The position numbers and the translations under genes were made by a program. 64,000 nt of DNA from JBBRVW01 sp963784645 (GTDB taxonomy: Bacteria; Actinomycetota; Actinomycetes; JACCUZ01), in NCBI GenBank assembly GCA_963784645.1, contig CAWARY010000009.1, forward strand, positions 6,924 through 70,923, read 5' to 3'. Of the stretch, positions 38,211 to 45,630 are shown piece after piece. The stretch's first letter is position 1, and the number at the start of each line of letters is the position of its first letter. The notes beneath the pieces were generated by a model. The model was not told the origin of the DNA. It did no database searches and saw nothing but the letters and a program-made list of their open reading frames with translations.

Positions 38211-39152
38211 ATGCGGGTGCTCATCGCTCTCGGCGGCAACGCCATGACCGGACCGGGCGGCAGCGCGACCCCGGAGGACCAGGACCACGCGATCGGCGTG
38301 GCCATGGCGCACGTCGCCGACCTGGTCGCGTCCGGCGTCGACGTCGTCCTCACCCACGGCAACGGGCCGCAGGTCGGCAACCTGCTGGTGAAGAACGAGC
38401 TCGCGGCCCACGTGGTCCCCCCGGTCCCGCTGGACTGGTGCGGGGCCCAGACCCAGGCCACGGTCGGGTTCCTCATCCTCGACGCCCTCGACAAGGCGCT
38501 GGCCGACCGTGGCGTCGACCGGCCCACGGCGACCGTGGTGACCCGCACGAGGGTCGACGGCGGTGACGCCGGGTTCACGCACCCGACCAAGCCGGTCGGC
38601 CGCTACCTGCCGGCCGACCAGGCGCACGCCCTCGTCGAGCACGGCCAGAAGTGGGAGGACCGCGGCGACAAGGGGTGGCGCCGGGTCGTCGCCAGCCCGG
38701 AGCCGCTCGAGGTGCTCGACGCCGCCACCATCCGGCTGCTCGCCGACGCGGGCTACGTCGTCATCGGTGCCGGCGGCGGTGGGATCCCCGTGGTCCGCGA
38801 CGCCGACGGCACGCTTCGCGGCGTCGAGGCCGTCATCGACAAGGACCTCACTGCCGCCCTGCTGGCCCCGCAGGTCGGTGCCGACGTCCTGGTCATCGCC
38901 ACCGATGTCGAGCACGTGATCCTCGGCTACGGCACCGCCGACGCCCGGCCGCTCGAGCGCACGACGGCCGCCGAGCTACGCACCATCGCGCGCGAACAGG
39001 CTTTCGCCAGCGGAAGCATGGGGCCCAAGGTCGAAGCCGCCGTGCGGTTCGTCGAGAACGGCGGCAGCCGGGCGGTCATCACGTCGTTGGAGAAGATCAC
39101 GGAAGCGGTGCACGGACGAGCCGGCACCGTCGTCGAGCCAGAGAGGTCCTGA
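38211..39152 (+). CDS. arcC: Carbamate kinase
   Basis: 313 residues. It transfers phosphate between carbamoyl phosphate and ADP. Family blocks: RVLIALGGNAM, LTHGNGPQVGNLL, a Lys/Asp active site in VIDKDLTAALLA, GAGGGGIPVV and FASGSMGPKVEAAVRF. Unlike arc operons there is no arginine deiminase or ornithine carbamoyltransferase alongside (argF at 57918 belongs to the biosynthetic operon). It is followed after 2 bp by a ring-opening amidohydrolase, suggesting ATP recovery from a carbamoyl-yielding ring degradation. Confidence 0.93.
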   Translation: MRVLIALGGNAMTGPGGSATPEDQDHAIGVAMAHVADLVASGVDVVLTHGNGPQVGNLLVKNELAAHVVPPVPLDWCGAQTQATVGFLILDALDKALADRGVDRPTATVVTRTRVDGGDAGFTHPTKPVGRYLPADQAHALVEHGQKWEDRGDKGWRRVVASPEPLEVLDAATIRLLADAGYVVIGAGGGGIPVVRDADGTLRGVEAVIDKDLTAALLAPQVGADVLVIATDVEHVILGYGTADARPLERTTAAELRTIAREQAFASGSMGPKVEAAVRFVENGGSRAVITSLEKITEAVHGRAGTVVEPERS

Positions 39153-39154
39153 AC

Positions 39155-40267
39155 ATGTCGAAGCCGCTGCCCATCGAGGTCCACAAGGTCGCCCTCGAGT
39201 CGGTCTCCGACGCGAGCGGTCTGGCCGACCTGATCGACAAGGGCCTCGTCGAGGCCGACCACGTCATCGCCGTCATCGGCAAGACCGAGGGCAACGGCGG
39301 CGTCAACGACTACACCCGGATCATCGCCGACCGCGCGTTCCGTGAGGTGCTCGAGGCCAAGGGCACCCGGCCCATGGCCGACATCAAGCAGATCCCCATC
39401 GTGTGGTCCGGCGGCACCGACGGCGTCATCTCGCCGCACGCCACGATCTTCGCCACCACCAGTGCCGACAAGGTGCCCGCCACCGACGAGCCCCGGCTCA
39501 CGGTCGGCTACGCCATGAGCGAGCAGATCTTCCCGGAGGACATCGGCCGGCTCCCGATGGTCGAGAAGGTCGCCGCCGGGGTGAAGATCGCGATGGAGCG
39601 GGCCGGCATCACCGACCCCGCCGACGTCCACTACGTGCAGACCAAGACGCCGTTGCTCACCCTCGAGACCATCACCGACGCCAAGAGCCGCGGCAAGGAG
39701 GTCTGGACCGAGGACACCCTCAAGTCCATGGACGTCTCCAACTCCACGACGGCCCTGGGCATCGCGGTCGCCCTGGGCGAGATCGACCTGCCGACGGCGG
39801 AGCAGATCCACAAGGACCTGTCGCTCTTCTCGTCCGTCGCGTCCTGCTCGTCCGGTGTCGAGCTCGACCAGGCGCAGATCGTCGTCCTCGGCAACGTGCG
39901 CGGCGTGGGCGGTCGGTTCCGCATCGGGCACAGCGTCATGAAGGACGCGCTCGACGCCGACGGCGTGTGGGAGGCGATCCGCAGCGCAGGTCTCGACGAC
40001 CTGCCGGAGCGACCGCACACCAGCGACCTCAAGGGCCGCGTCGTCAACGTGTTCTGCAAGTGCGAGGCCGACCCCACCGGCCGGGTGCGCGACCGCCGCA
40101 ACATCATGCTGGACGACTCCGACGTGCACTGGCACCGCCAGATCAAGTCCTGCGTCGGCGGTGTCGTCGCGTCCGTGACCGGCGACCCGGCGGTGTTCGT
40201 GTCGGTCGCGGCCGTGCACCAGGGGCCCTCGGGCGGCGGCCCGGTCATCGCGATCGTGGAGCCCTAG
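39155..40267 (+). CDS. Ring-opening amidohydrolase (cyanuric acid hydrolase / barbiturase family)
   Basis: 370 residues from the ATG at 39155 with GAGAGG. The fold has three homologous parts, each with a Lys and Ser: here VIGKTEGNGGVNDYTR, VWSGGTDGVISPHATIF; VQTKTPLL and NSTTALGIAVALGE; FCKCEAD and CVGGVVASVTGDPAVFVSVAAVHQGPSGGG. Family enzymes open s-triazine or pyrimidine rings: cyanuric acid to carboxybiuret, or barbiturate to ureidomalonate. The sequence alone does not settle which. Pairing with carbamate kinase suggests the product is broken down to a carbamoyl group. Its stop overlaps the convergent PRTase stop by 4 bp. Confidence 0.9.
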   Translation: MSKPLPIEVHKVALESVSDASGLADLIDKGLVEADHVIAVIGKTEGNGGVNDYTRIIADRAFREVLEAKGTRPMADIKQIPIVWSGGTDGVISPHATIFATTSADKVPATDEPRLTVGYAMSEQIFPEDIGRLPMVEKVAAGVKIAMERAGITDPADVHYVQTKTPLLTLETITDAKSRGKEVWTEDTLKSMDVSNSTTALGIAVALGEIDLPTAEQIHKDLSLFSSVASCSSGVELDQAQIVVLGNVRGVGGRFRIGHSVMKDALDADGVWEAIRSAGLDDLPERPHTSDLKGRVVNVFCKCEADPTGRVRDRRNIMLDDSDVHWHRQIKSCVGGVVASVTGDPAVFVSVAAVHQGPSGGGPVIAIVEP

Positions 40268-40923
40268 GGGTCCTGGCCGACCGCCTCCGACAGCAGCCGC
40301 ACGACCGTCGCGTCGGAGGTCTGGGTGAAGTCGGCGTAGAACCTGCTGACCGCACCGAACCGGCGCGGCGCGAGCAGCGTGACGACGTCGTCCGCCTCCG
40401 CCGCCAGGAGCGGCAGCGTCGCTGCGGCCGTGACGGGCGCGGCGAGCACCGACCGCCCGGCGCCGGCCCGGCGCACGGAGCGGAGGGCGGCCACGGCCGT
40501 CACCCCGGTGGCGACGCCGTCGTCCACGACGACGACCGGCCGGCCCGCGACCGGTGCCGGGGCGCGTCCGCCCCGGTAGGCCGCGATGCGGCGGGCGCAC
40601 TCGGCGCGCTCGGCCGTCACGACCTCGTCGAGGTCGCGGGGGAGCAGGCCGAGAGCCGCCAGCCCGGCGTGGTCCCACCACACCGTCCCGTCCTCGGCGA
40701 CCGCCCCGACCCCGAGCTCCGGACGGTCGGGTGGCGCCACCTTGCGGACCACGAGGACCTCGAGCCGGCCGCCCAGCTCGGCGGCCACGGGGGCAGCCAC
40801 CTCGACACCGCCGCGGGCCAGCCCCACCACGACCGGGGCCGTCATCCCGAGCGCGGCGAGTCGCGCAGCGAGCCGGCGCCCGGCCGCTGCCCGGTCGGCG
40901 AACACCCTGGGCCGGTCGGCCAT
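40264..40923 (-). CDS. Phosphoribosyltransferase-fold protein
   Basis: 219 residues; ATG at 40923. The PRPP-binding loop VVVVDDGVATGVTAVAA (about 130-146) is clear, with an N-terminal VVGLARGGVEVAAPVAAELG flexible-loop region typical of stand-alone PRTase-like proteins of actinomycetes, often found with stress or dormancy genes. The true substrate of this subfamily is not known. It follows the PLP-CNB gene by 12 bp and is probably co-transcribed with it. Confidence 0.83.
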   Translation of the reverse strand: MADRPRVFADRAAAGRRLAARLAALGMTAPVVVGLARGGVEVAAPVAAELGGRLEVLVVRKVAPPDRPELGVGAVAEDGTVWWDHAGLAALGLLPRDLDEVVTAERAECARRIAAYRGGRAPAPVAGRPVVVVDDGVATGVTAVAALRSVRRAGAGRSVLAAPVTAAATLPLLAAEADDVVTLLAPRRFGAVSRFYADFTQTSDATVVRLLSEAVGQDP

Positions 40924-40935
40924 CGCTGCGCTGCC

Positions 40936-42849
40936 TCAGCTCCGCGCCAGGCGGTCCCGCGCCGCCGTGTCGACCAGCGCGGCGAACCCCGGCTCGGCGG
41001 CGCGCAGCGCGACGAACAGCTCCGGGGGCAGCCGCCACAGCGTCGAGTCCGAGCCGGCCGTCACCGTGGCGAGTCGCGGGTAGCCGAACCCGGATCCCCA
41101 GTCGCGGGCCGCCAGCTCGCCGAAGAAGTCCCCGGACGTCAGCGCCGCGGCCGGCGTGCCGTCCACGTCCACCGAGAGGTCGCCGTCGAGGACCAGGTAG
41201 AAGTCGCGGTCCGACGCCCACCGCCGGACCACCACGTGGCCGGCCGGCACCCGCACCTCCCGCCCCTCCGCGTGCACGCGCGCCCGGGCGCCGTCGGAGA
41301 GGCCGAGGACCGCCGGGTGGTCGTCGACCGCGGCGCCGTCGACCCGGCGCACCTGCGGACCGCGCGCCGGCACCCGCTCGGCGTCGAGCTGACGTCCGGG
41401 CGGGACGTCGCCGGCGTCGCCGGCCGCCAGGTGCTCGAGGACCGCCCGGACGTCGCGCTCGCCGCTGCCGTGGTTGAGCACGCACATCCGGATCGCGTAG
41501 CGCCCGTGCAGCCGGGTCGAGCTCACCATGCCGCGGCCGGACGCTGCCAGCGAGGCGACCAGCGCGGCGTTGCGGGTCGCCAGCCCGTTCTCGTCCGCTC
41601 CTGCGAACCGTCGTCGCAGGCACACGATGCCGAGGGTGGCGGGCATCATCAGCTCGAGCCGGTCGTCGTCGCGCACCAGCCGCTCCGCCAGCTCGGCCAG
41701 GTCGAGACAGCGGTCGATCGTGTCGCGGAACGCCGCCAGCCCCAGCGTCTGCACCGACATCCACACCTTGAGGGCGTGGCTGGTGCGGGTGAGCTGCAGG
41801 CCGCGCGCCGCGAGCTGCACCTCGGCGTCGGCGGCCTCGGTCTCGGACAGGTAGTCGGGGGTCACCGAGAAGGCCCGCTCCAGCGCCTGCGGCTCGCGCA
41901 CCAGCAGGGCGCCGCACTCGATGCTCTGGTACAGCCACTTGTGCGGGTCGAGGGTGACCGAGTCGGCGAGCTCGATGCCCCGCAGCTGCTGTCGGCCGCG
42001 CTCGCTGAGCACGGCGAACCCGCCGTACGCCGCGTCGACGTGCAGCCAGAGGCCGTGCGCGCGGCACACCGCCGCCAGCTCCTCGAGCGGGTCGACGGCA
42101 CCGGTGTTGGTCGCGCCGGCGTTCGCCGCGACCAGCAGCGGCACCCGGCCGGCCGAGAGGTCCGCGTCGACGGCCGCGACCAGCGCGTCCACGCGCATCC
42201 GGTACCGCCCGTCGGTCGGCAGGACGCGCAGCTGTTCCGGCCGGAAGCCGAGGGTGCGGGCGGCACGGGCCACGGACGAGTGCGACTGGTCCGAGCAGTA
42301 CGCGACGGCGCGGGTGTCCATCGCGCCCAGCCGCAGCTCGCGGGCGCAGGCCAGGGCCGTGAGGTTGGCCGCCGAGCCGCCCGAGACGAGGATCCCGCCC
42401 GAGCCGGCCGGGAAGCCGATCCAGTCCCGCATCCAGCCGAGCACCTCGAGCTCGACCTGGGTCGGCCCGGCCGACTCCATCCAGTTCCCGACGTCGAGGT
42501 TGGTCGCCGACGTCAGCAGGTCACCCATCGCCCCCGGCCAGGTCGTGCTGCCCGGGATGTAGGCGAAGTAGCCGGGGTGCCCCAGGGTGCTGCGGAACGG
42601 GAGGACGTCGCGCAGCATCGTCGCGAGCACCTCGTCGTACGGGCGCCCGCTCTCGGGCGGCGGGCCGCCGATCCGCGCCCGCATCTCCGCCGGGGTGGCC
42701 GTGCGCAGCACCGGTGGGGTGCTGGTGGCGAGCTCGACCAGGGCGTCCACCGTCGCGTACCCGATCCGGCGCATCTCCTCGGCCGGCAGGGCCAGCCGGT
42801 CCACGTCGCCCGGTGTGTCGCCCCGGATGTCGCCCCGTGCGTCGGCCAT
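40936..42849 (-). CDS. PLP-dependent group II decarboxylase fused to a cyclic-nucleotide-binding domain
   Basis: 637 residues; ATG at 42849. Residues about 15-465 are an aromatic-L-amino-acid/glutamate decarboxylase-type PLP enzyme: HPGYFAYIPGST, VSGGSAANLTAL, the cofactor-binding HVDAAYGG (D272) and the Schiff-base Lys K304 in DPHKWLY. Residues about 495-632 form a cAMP-receptor-like domain: VRVPAGHVVVRR, FYLVLDGDLSVDV, and the phosphate-binding-cassette-like GDFFGELAARDW...RLATVTA. It has no helix-turn-helix, so it looks like an enzyme with an allosteric nucleotide site rather than a regulator. Substrate unknown. The PRTase gene follows in the same operon. Confidence 0.88.
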   Translation of the reverse strand: MADARGDIRGDTPGDVDRLALPAEEMRRIGYATVDALVELATSTPPVLRTATPAEMRARIGGPPPESGRPYDEVLATMLRDVLPFRSTLGHPGYFAYIPGSTTWPGAMGDLLTSATNLDVGNWMESAGPTQVELEVLGWMRDWIGFPAGSGGILVSGGSAANLTALACARELRLGAMDTRAVAYCSDQSHSSVARAARTLGFRPEQLRVLPTDGRYRMRVDALVAAVDADLSAGRVPLLVAANAGATNTGAVDPLEELAAVCRAHGLWLHVDAAYGGFAVLSERGRQQLRGIELADSVTLDPHKWLYQSIECGALLVREPQALERAFSVTPDYLSETEAADAEVQLAARGLQLTRTSHALKVWMSVQTLGLAAFRDTIDRCLDLAELAERLVRDDDRLELMMPATLGIVCLRRRFAGADENGLATRNAALVASLAASGRGMVSSTRLHGRYAIRMCVLNHGSGERDVRAVLEHLAAGDAGDVPPGRQLDAERVPARGPQVRRVDGAAVDDHPAVLGLSDGARARVHAEGREVRVPAGHVVVRRWASDRDFYLVLDGDLSVDVDGTPAAALTSGDFFGELAARDWGSGFGYPRLATVTAGSDSTLWRLPPELFVALRAAEPGFAALVDTAARDRLARS

Positions 42850-42949
42850 CCGTCCCCTCCAGCCCCAGGCGCCGTGGGCGCAGTATGCGCCGGCAGCCGG
42901 GCCGCGGCCAGGGCCCGGCCCGGGGGCTCGAGCAGTCGCGGTGCCCGGC

Positions 42950-42955
42950 TAGGCT
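42950..42955 (+). promoter_or_regulatory. -10 box for a leaderless SseB-like transcript
   Basis: TAGGCT ends 6 nt before the GTG at 42962, with no Shine-Dalgarno. Confidence 0.5.
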
Positions 42956-42961
42956 CGGTCG

Positions 42962-43666
42962 GTGCCCGGCCGGACGATTCCCGACCCGGGGTTCGCGGGC
43001 GACGACGGGCGCGCCGACCCCGCCCTGACCGCCGCGCTGGCGCGGGACCACGCCGACCCCGCGTTCCTGCCGGAGCTGCTCGCCGCCCTGCACGGCGCTC
43101 GCGTGCTCGCTCCCGTCGTCGCGCTGCTGGGGGAGTCCGAGAGGACCGCTGACGGGCTGGTACGGGACACGTCGGCCGACATCGCGGTGCCCGTCCTGCT
43201 CGACGACGTCGGCGACCGCGCGCTGCCCGTCTTCACCGACGTGGCGGCCCTGGCGGCCTGGGACCCGCGGGCCCGGCCGGTGCCCGTCGACGGTCCGCGG
43301 GCAGCGGAGGTGGCGCTCGCGGAGGGCGCGACGGCGCTGGTCCTCGACGTCGCCGGGCCGGCGACGGCGAGCCTGCCGGGGCTCGAGCTGCGGGCGCTGG
43401 CCGAGGGGCGCGGCCGGCGCCCCGCGTGGGACGACCCGGTGGTGGCGGACGCTGTCCGGGACCTGTTGGACGCCGAGCCGGCCGCCCGCTCGGCCCACCT
43501 GGAGGCGTGCGCCGGCCGGGACGCCCGCCTGACCGTGGTGCTCGCCGGCGACGTCGACGACGCGCAGGCCCGCGACGTCGCCGCCCGGCTCGCCTCAGCC
43601 GTGAGCGACCTCGCCGTGGTGCGCGCCGGCGTCCGCGGCCTCGAGGTCGTCGTGACGGCGGGCTGA
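42962..43666 (+). CDS. SseB family protein
   Basis: 234 residues. The N-terminal half matches the SseB N-terminal fold seen upstream of infC in many actinomycetes (FLPELLAALHGARVLAPVVALLGE; VLLDDVGDRALPVFTDVAALAAWDP; ALAEGATALVLDVAGPA). The function in actinobacteria is unknown; the name comes from a distant type III secretion chaperone domain and does not imply secretion here. The C-terminal region is acidic and Ala-rich. Confidence 0.8.
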   Translation: MPGRTIPDPGFAGDDGRADPALTAALARDHADPAFLPELLAALHGARVLAPVVALLGESERTADGLVRDTSADIAVPVLLDDVGDRALPVFTDVAALAAWDPRARPVPVDGPRAAEVALAEGATALVLDVAGPATASLPGLELRALAEGRGRRPAWDDPVVADAVRDLLDAEPAARSAHLEACAGRDARLTVVLAGDVDDAQARDVAARLASAVSDLAVVRAGVRGLEVVVTAG

Positions 43667-43717
43667 GGACCTCGGCCCGGCCCCCGGCGGCGGGTCGCCC
43701 GGCCCGGCGGGCCCTGC

Positions 43718-43997
43718 TACCCTGAACGGGACCGACCAGGGTGTGCCGTCACGTGTGGCAGCAGTCCCTGGGACGCAAGCGGAGACCACCTCCCACCCGT
43801 CACGACCGATGCTCCACCAGGTCGTCGGGTCCGGTCCGGCCGGCACCGACACCCCCACCGGGGTGCAGGGGCCGACCGGTGCACGCCCGCCCCGGCGGGA
43901 CCAGCGCGCACCGGCAGGACGTTGTGGCTTCCGTGAGCTCCCGGCACGGAAGCCTTTTTCGTGTCCGGGGGGTCGCCAGCCATATCGAGGAGGCCCC
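43718..43997 (+). promoter_or_regulatory. infC leader region with promoter and attenuator
   Basis: TACCCT at 43718-43723 is a candidate -10, giving a leader of about 265 nt. The leader contains several inverted segments (CACCCCCAC/GGGGTGCAGGGG; GCACCGGCAGG region) and ends with a U-tailed terminator hairpin only 38 nt before the infC start. No convincing gene is present. This is the layout of a leader that senses ribosomal protein or IF3 levels; the sensor is unknown. Confidence 0.55.
43926..43959 (+). terminator. Intrinsic terminator/attenuator hairpin before infC
   Basis: GGCTTCCGTG (43926-43935) pairs perfectly with CACGGAAGCC (43945-43954) around a 9-nt loop and is followed by TTTTT (43955-43959). 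A U-tract terminator is rare in this GC-rich window, and it sits just upstream of a coding start rather than after a gene. Confidence 0.8.
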
Positions 43998-44686
43998 ATC
44001 AGCACTGAGCCCAGGATCAACGAACGGATCCGAGTCCCCGAGGTGCGGCTCGTCGGTCCGGCGGGTGAGCAGGTCGGCATCGTCGCGATCGACGCGGCGC
44101 TGCGGCTGGCCCAGGAGGCGGACCTCGACCTCGTCGAGGTCGCCCCGATGGCCCGCCCGCCGGTCTGCAAGCTCATGGACTACGGCAAGTTCAAGTACGA
44201 GACGGCGCAGAAGGCCCGCGAGTCCCGGAAGAACCAGGTCAACACGGTCATCAAGGAGATGAAGCTCCGACCGAAGATCGACCCGCACGACTACGAGACC
44301 AAGAAGGGTCACGTGGTCCGGTTCCTCAAGCAGGGCGACAAGGTCAAGATCACGATCATGTTCCGCGGTCGGGAGCAGTCCCGGCCGGAGCTGGGCTACC
44401 GGCTCCTGCAGCGGCTGGCTGCTGACGTGCAGGAGCTCGGCTTCGTCGAGTCCTCGCCGAAGCAGGACGGCCGCAACATGATCATGGTTCTCGGTCCGAC
44501 GAAGAAGAAGGCCGAGGCGCGCGCCGAGAAGGCAGCCGACAAGGCAGCCGAGCGGGCCCGCACCGCCCCCGAGGCCGCCGACGGGTCCGAGCCGGACCAG
44601 GTCGAGCCCGAGGCGAGCACCGAGACCACCGAGACACCGAGACCACCCCGGCGACCGAGGCCACTGCGGCCGAGCAGCCGGCCTGA
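43998..44686 (+). CDS. infC: Translation initiation factor IF-3, AUC start, frame break near its end
   Basis: The protein starts ISTEPRINERIRVPEVRLVG at ATC 43998, 4 nt after GAGGAGG (43987-43993). No ATG, GTG or TTG lies in frame between the leader hairpin and this point, so a non-canonical AUC start is the best reading; IF3 genes elsewhere use such starts for self-regulation. The core (RPPVCKLMDYGKFKYE, FLKQGDKVKITIMFRGREQ, QDGRNMIMVLGP) is intact to about residue 173. In the nonconserved tail a 9-base ACCGAGACC repeat has lost one base near 44634. If restored, the frame reads ETTPATEATAAEQPA and stops at 44686; as sequenced it runs on in frame into rpmI to 45017. IF3 checks initiator tRNA and start codons on the 30S subunit. 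Confidence 0.9.
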
Positions 44687-44822
44687 CCAGGCACGGACCA
44701 GTCCGACCGCAGCACCGCGCGACCCGTACGACCCCGCACCACCCATTCCGCCCCCGGCCACCGTCGGGGTCCGCAGCACGAGCTCGCCCCGGCGGGCGAG
44801 CACGACGAGGAGTCACGACCCG

Positions 44823-45017
44823 ATGCCGAAGAACAAGACGCACAGCGGCACCAAGAAGCGCTTCCGCCTGACCGGCTCCGGCAAGGTCATGCGCGAGCAG
44901 GCCAACCGCCGCCACCTGCTCGAGGGCAAGAACTCGAAGCGGACCCGCGCCCTCTCCCTCGACGTCGAGACCTCGAGCGCGGACATCAAGAAGGTCAAGC
45001 GCCTGCTCGGGAAGTAG
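44823..45017 (+). CDS. rpmI: 50S ribosomal protein L35
   Basis: 64 residues beginning MPKNKTHSGTKKRFRLTGSG and ending VKRLLGK, a full-length L35. GAGGAG lies 10 nt before the ATG, so it can start on its own even though the raw infC frame reads into it. It is the second gene of infC-rpmI-rplT. Confidence 0.95.
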   Translation: MPKNKTHSGTKKRFRLTGSGKVMREQANRRHLLEGKNSKRTRALSLDVETSSADIKKVKRLLGK

Positions 45018-45111
45018 CCGCCGGCCGGTCCGTACGCCGACAGGCGCACACCGGTCACGCAGCACCCGGCACGGCAGTCCCCCAGCAGCGCATCCCCAAG
45101 GAGAACAAGCA

Positions 45112-45507
45112 ATGGCACGCGTCAAGCGGGCAGTAAACGCCCACAAGAAGCGTCGGGTCACCCTCGAGCGCGCGAGCGGCTACCGCGGCCAGCGGTCCCG
45201 CCTGTACCGCAAGGCCAAGGAGCAGGTCACCCACTCGCTGGTCTACAACTACCGCGACCGGAAGAAGCGCAAGGGCGACTTCCGTCAGCTCTGGATCCAG
45301 CGCATCAACGCTGCGGCCCGCGAGAACGGCATGACCTACAACCGCTTCATCCAGGGCCTCAAGGCCTCGGGGGTCGAGGTCGACCGCAAGGTCCTCGCCG
45401 ACCTGGCGGTCAACGACGCCACCGCGTTCACCGCGCTGGTCGAGCTGGCCAAGGCGCACGTCCCGGCCGCCGGCACCGCCCGCGAGAAGGACGAGTCCGC
45501 GGCCTGA
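45112..45507 (+). CDS. rplT: 50S ribosomal protein L20
   Basis: 131 residues; ATG behind AAGGAG. VKRAVNAHKKRRVTLERASGYRGQRSRLYRKAKEQV and RQLWIQRINAAARENGMTYNRF are the rRNA-binding L20 signatures. L20 is needed early in 50S assembly and in other bacteria represses its own operon. The tail after residue 118 is a short charged extension. A terminator hairpin follows. Confidence 0.97.
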   Translation: MARVKRAVNAHKKRRVTLERASGYRGQRSRLYRKAKEQVTHSLVYNYRDRKKRKGDFRQLWIQRINAAARENGMTYNRFIQGLKASGVEVDRKVLADLAVNDATAFTALVELAKAHVPAAGTAREKDESAA

Positions 45508-45524
45508 GCCGTCGCTGTCCCACC

Positions 45525-45559
45525 GGACGCCCAGGGAGCCGCCCGGCCCCTGGGCGTCC
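45525..45559 (+). terminator. Terminator after rplT
   Basis: GGACGCCCAGGG (45525-45536) pairs perfectly with CCCTGGGCGTCC (45548-45559). It starts 18 bp after the rplT stop. Confidence 0.75.
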
Positions 45560-45608
45560 GCGCGTCCCACCACCACATCCCGTACGCCGACCGCCCGGAG
45601 GCCGCTCG

Positions 45609-45626
45609 ATGGTGACCCGCTGGTGA
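45609..45626 (+). other. Five-codon upstream open frame (MVTRW)
   Basis: ATG-GTG-ACC-CGC-TGG-TGA sits 7 nt after a strong GGAGG (45597-45601), and its stop ends 4 nt before the methyltransferase GTG. The only good Shine-Dalgarno in the region serves this mini-frame, so the downstream gene may depend on re-initiation. It may equally be chance. Confidence 0.3.
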
Positions 45627-45630
45627 CCCC

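Noticed and set aside
38927..42067. Minus-strand open frame of over 1000 codons across arcC, the amidohydrolase and the PRTase
   Set aside because: It crosses three recognisable genes and contains no domain of its own; it arises from scarcity of stop codons in 73% GC DNA.
43743..45017. A single long IF3-L35 protein starting at 43743
   Set aside because: The upstream part spans the terminator hairpin and leader, and the downstream bridge is non-coding in character; IF3 starts at ATC 43998 and L35 has its own Shine-Dalgarno.
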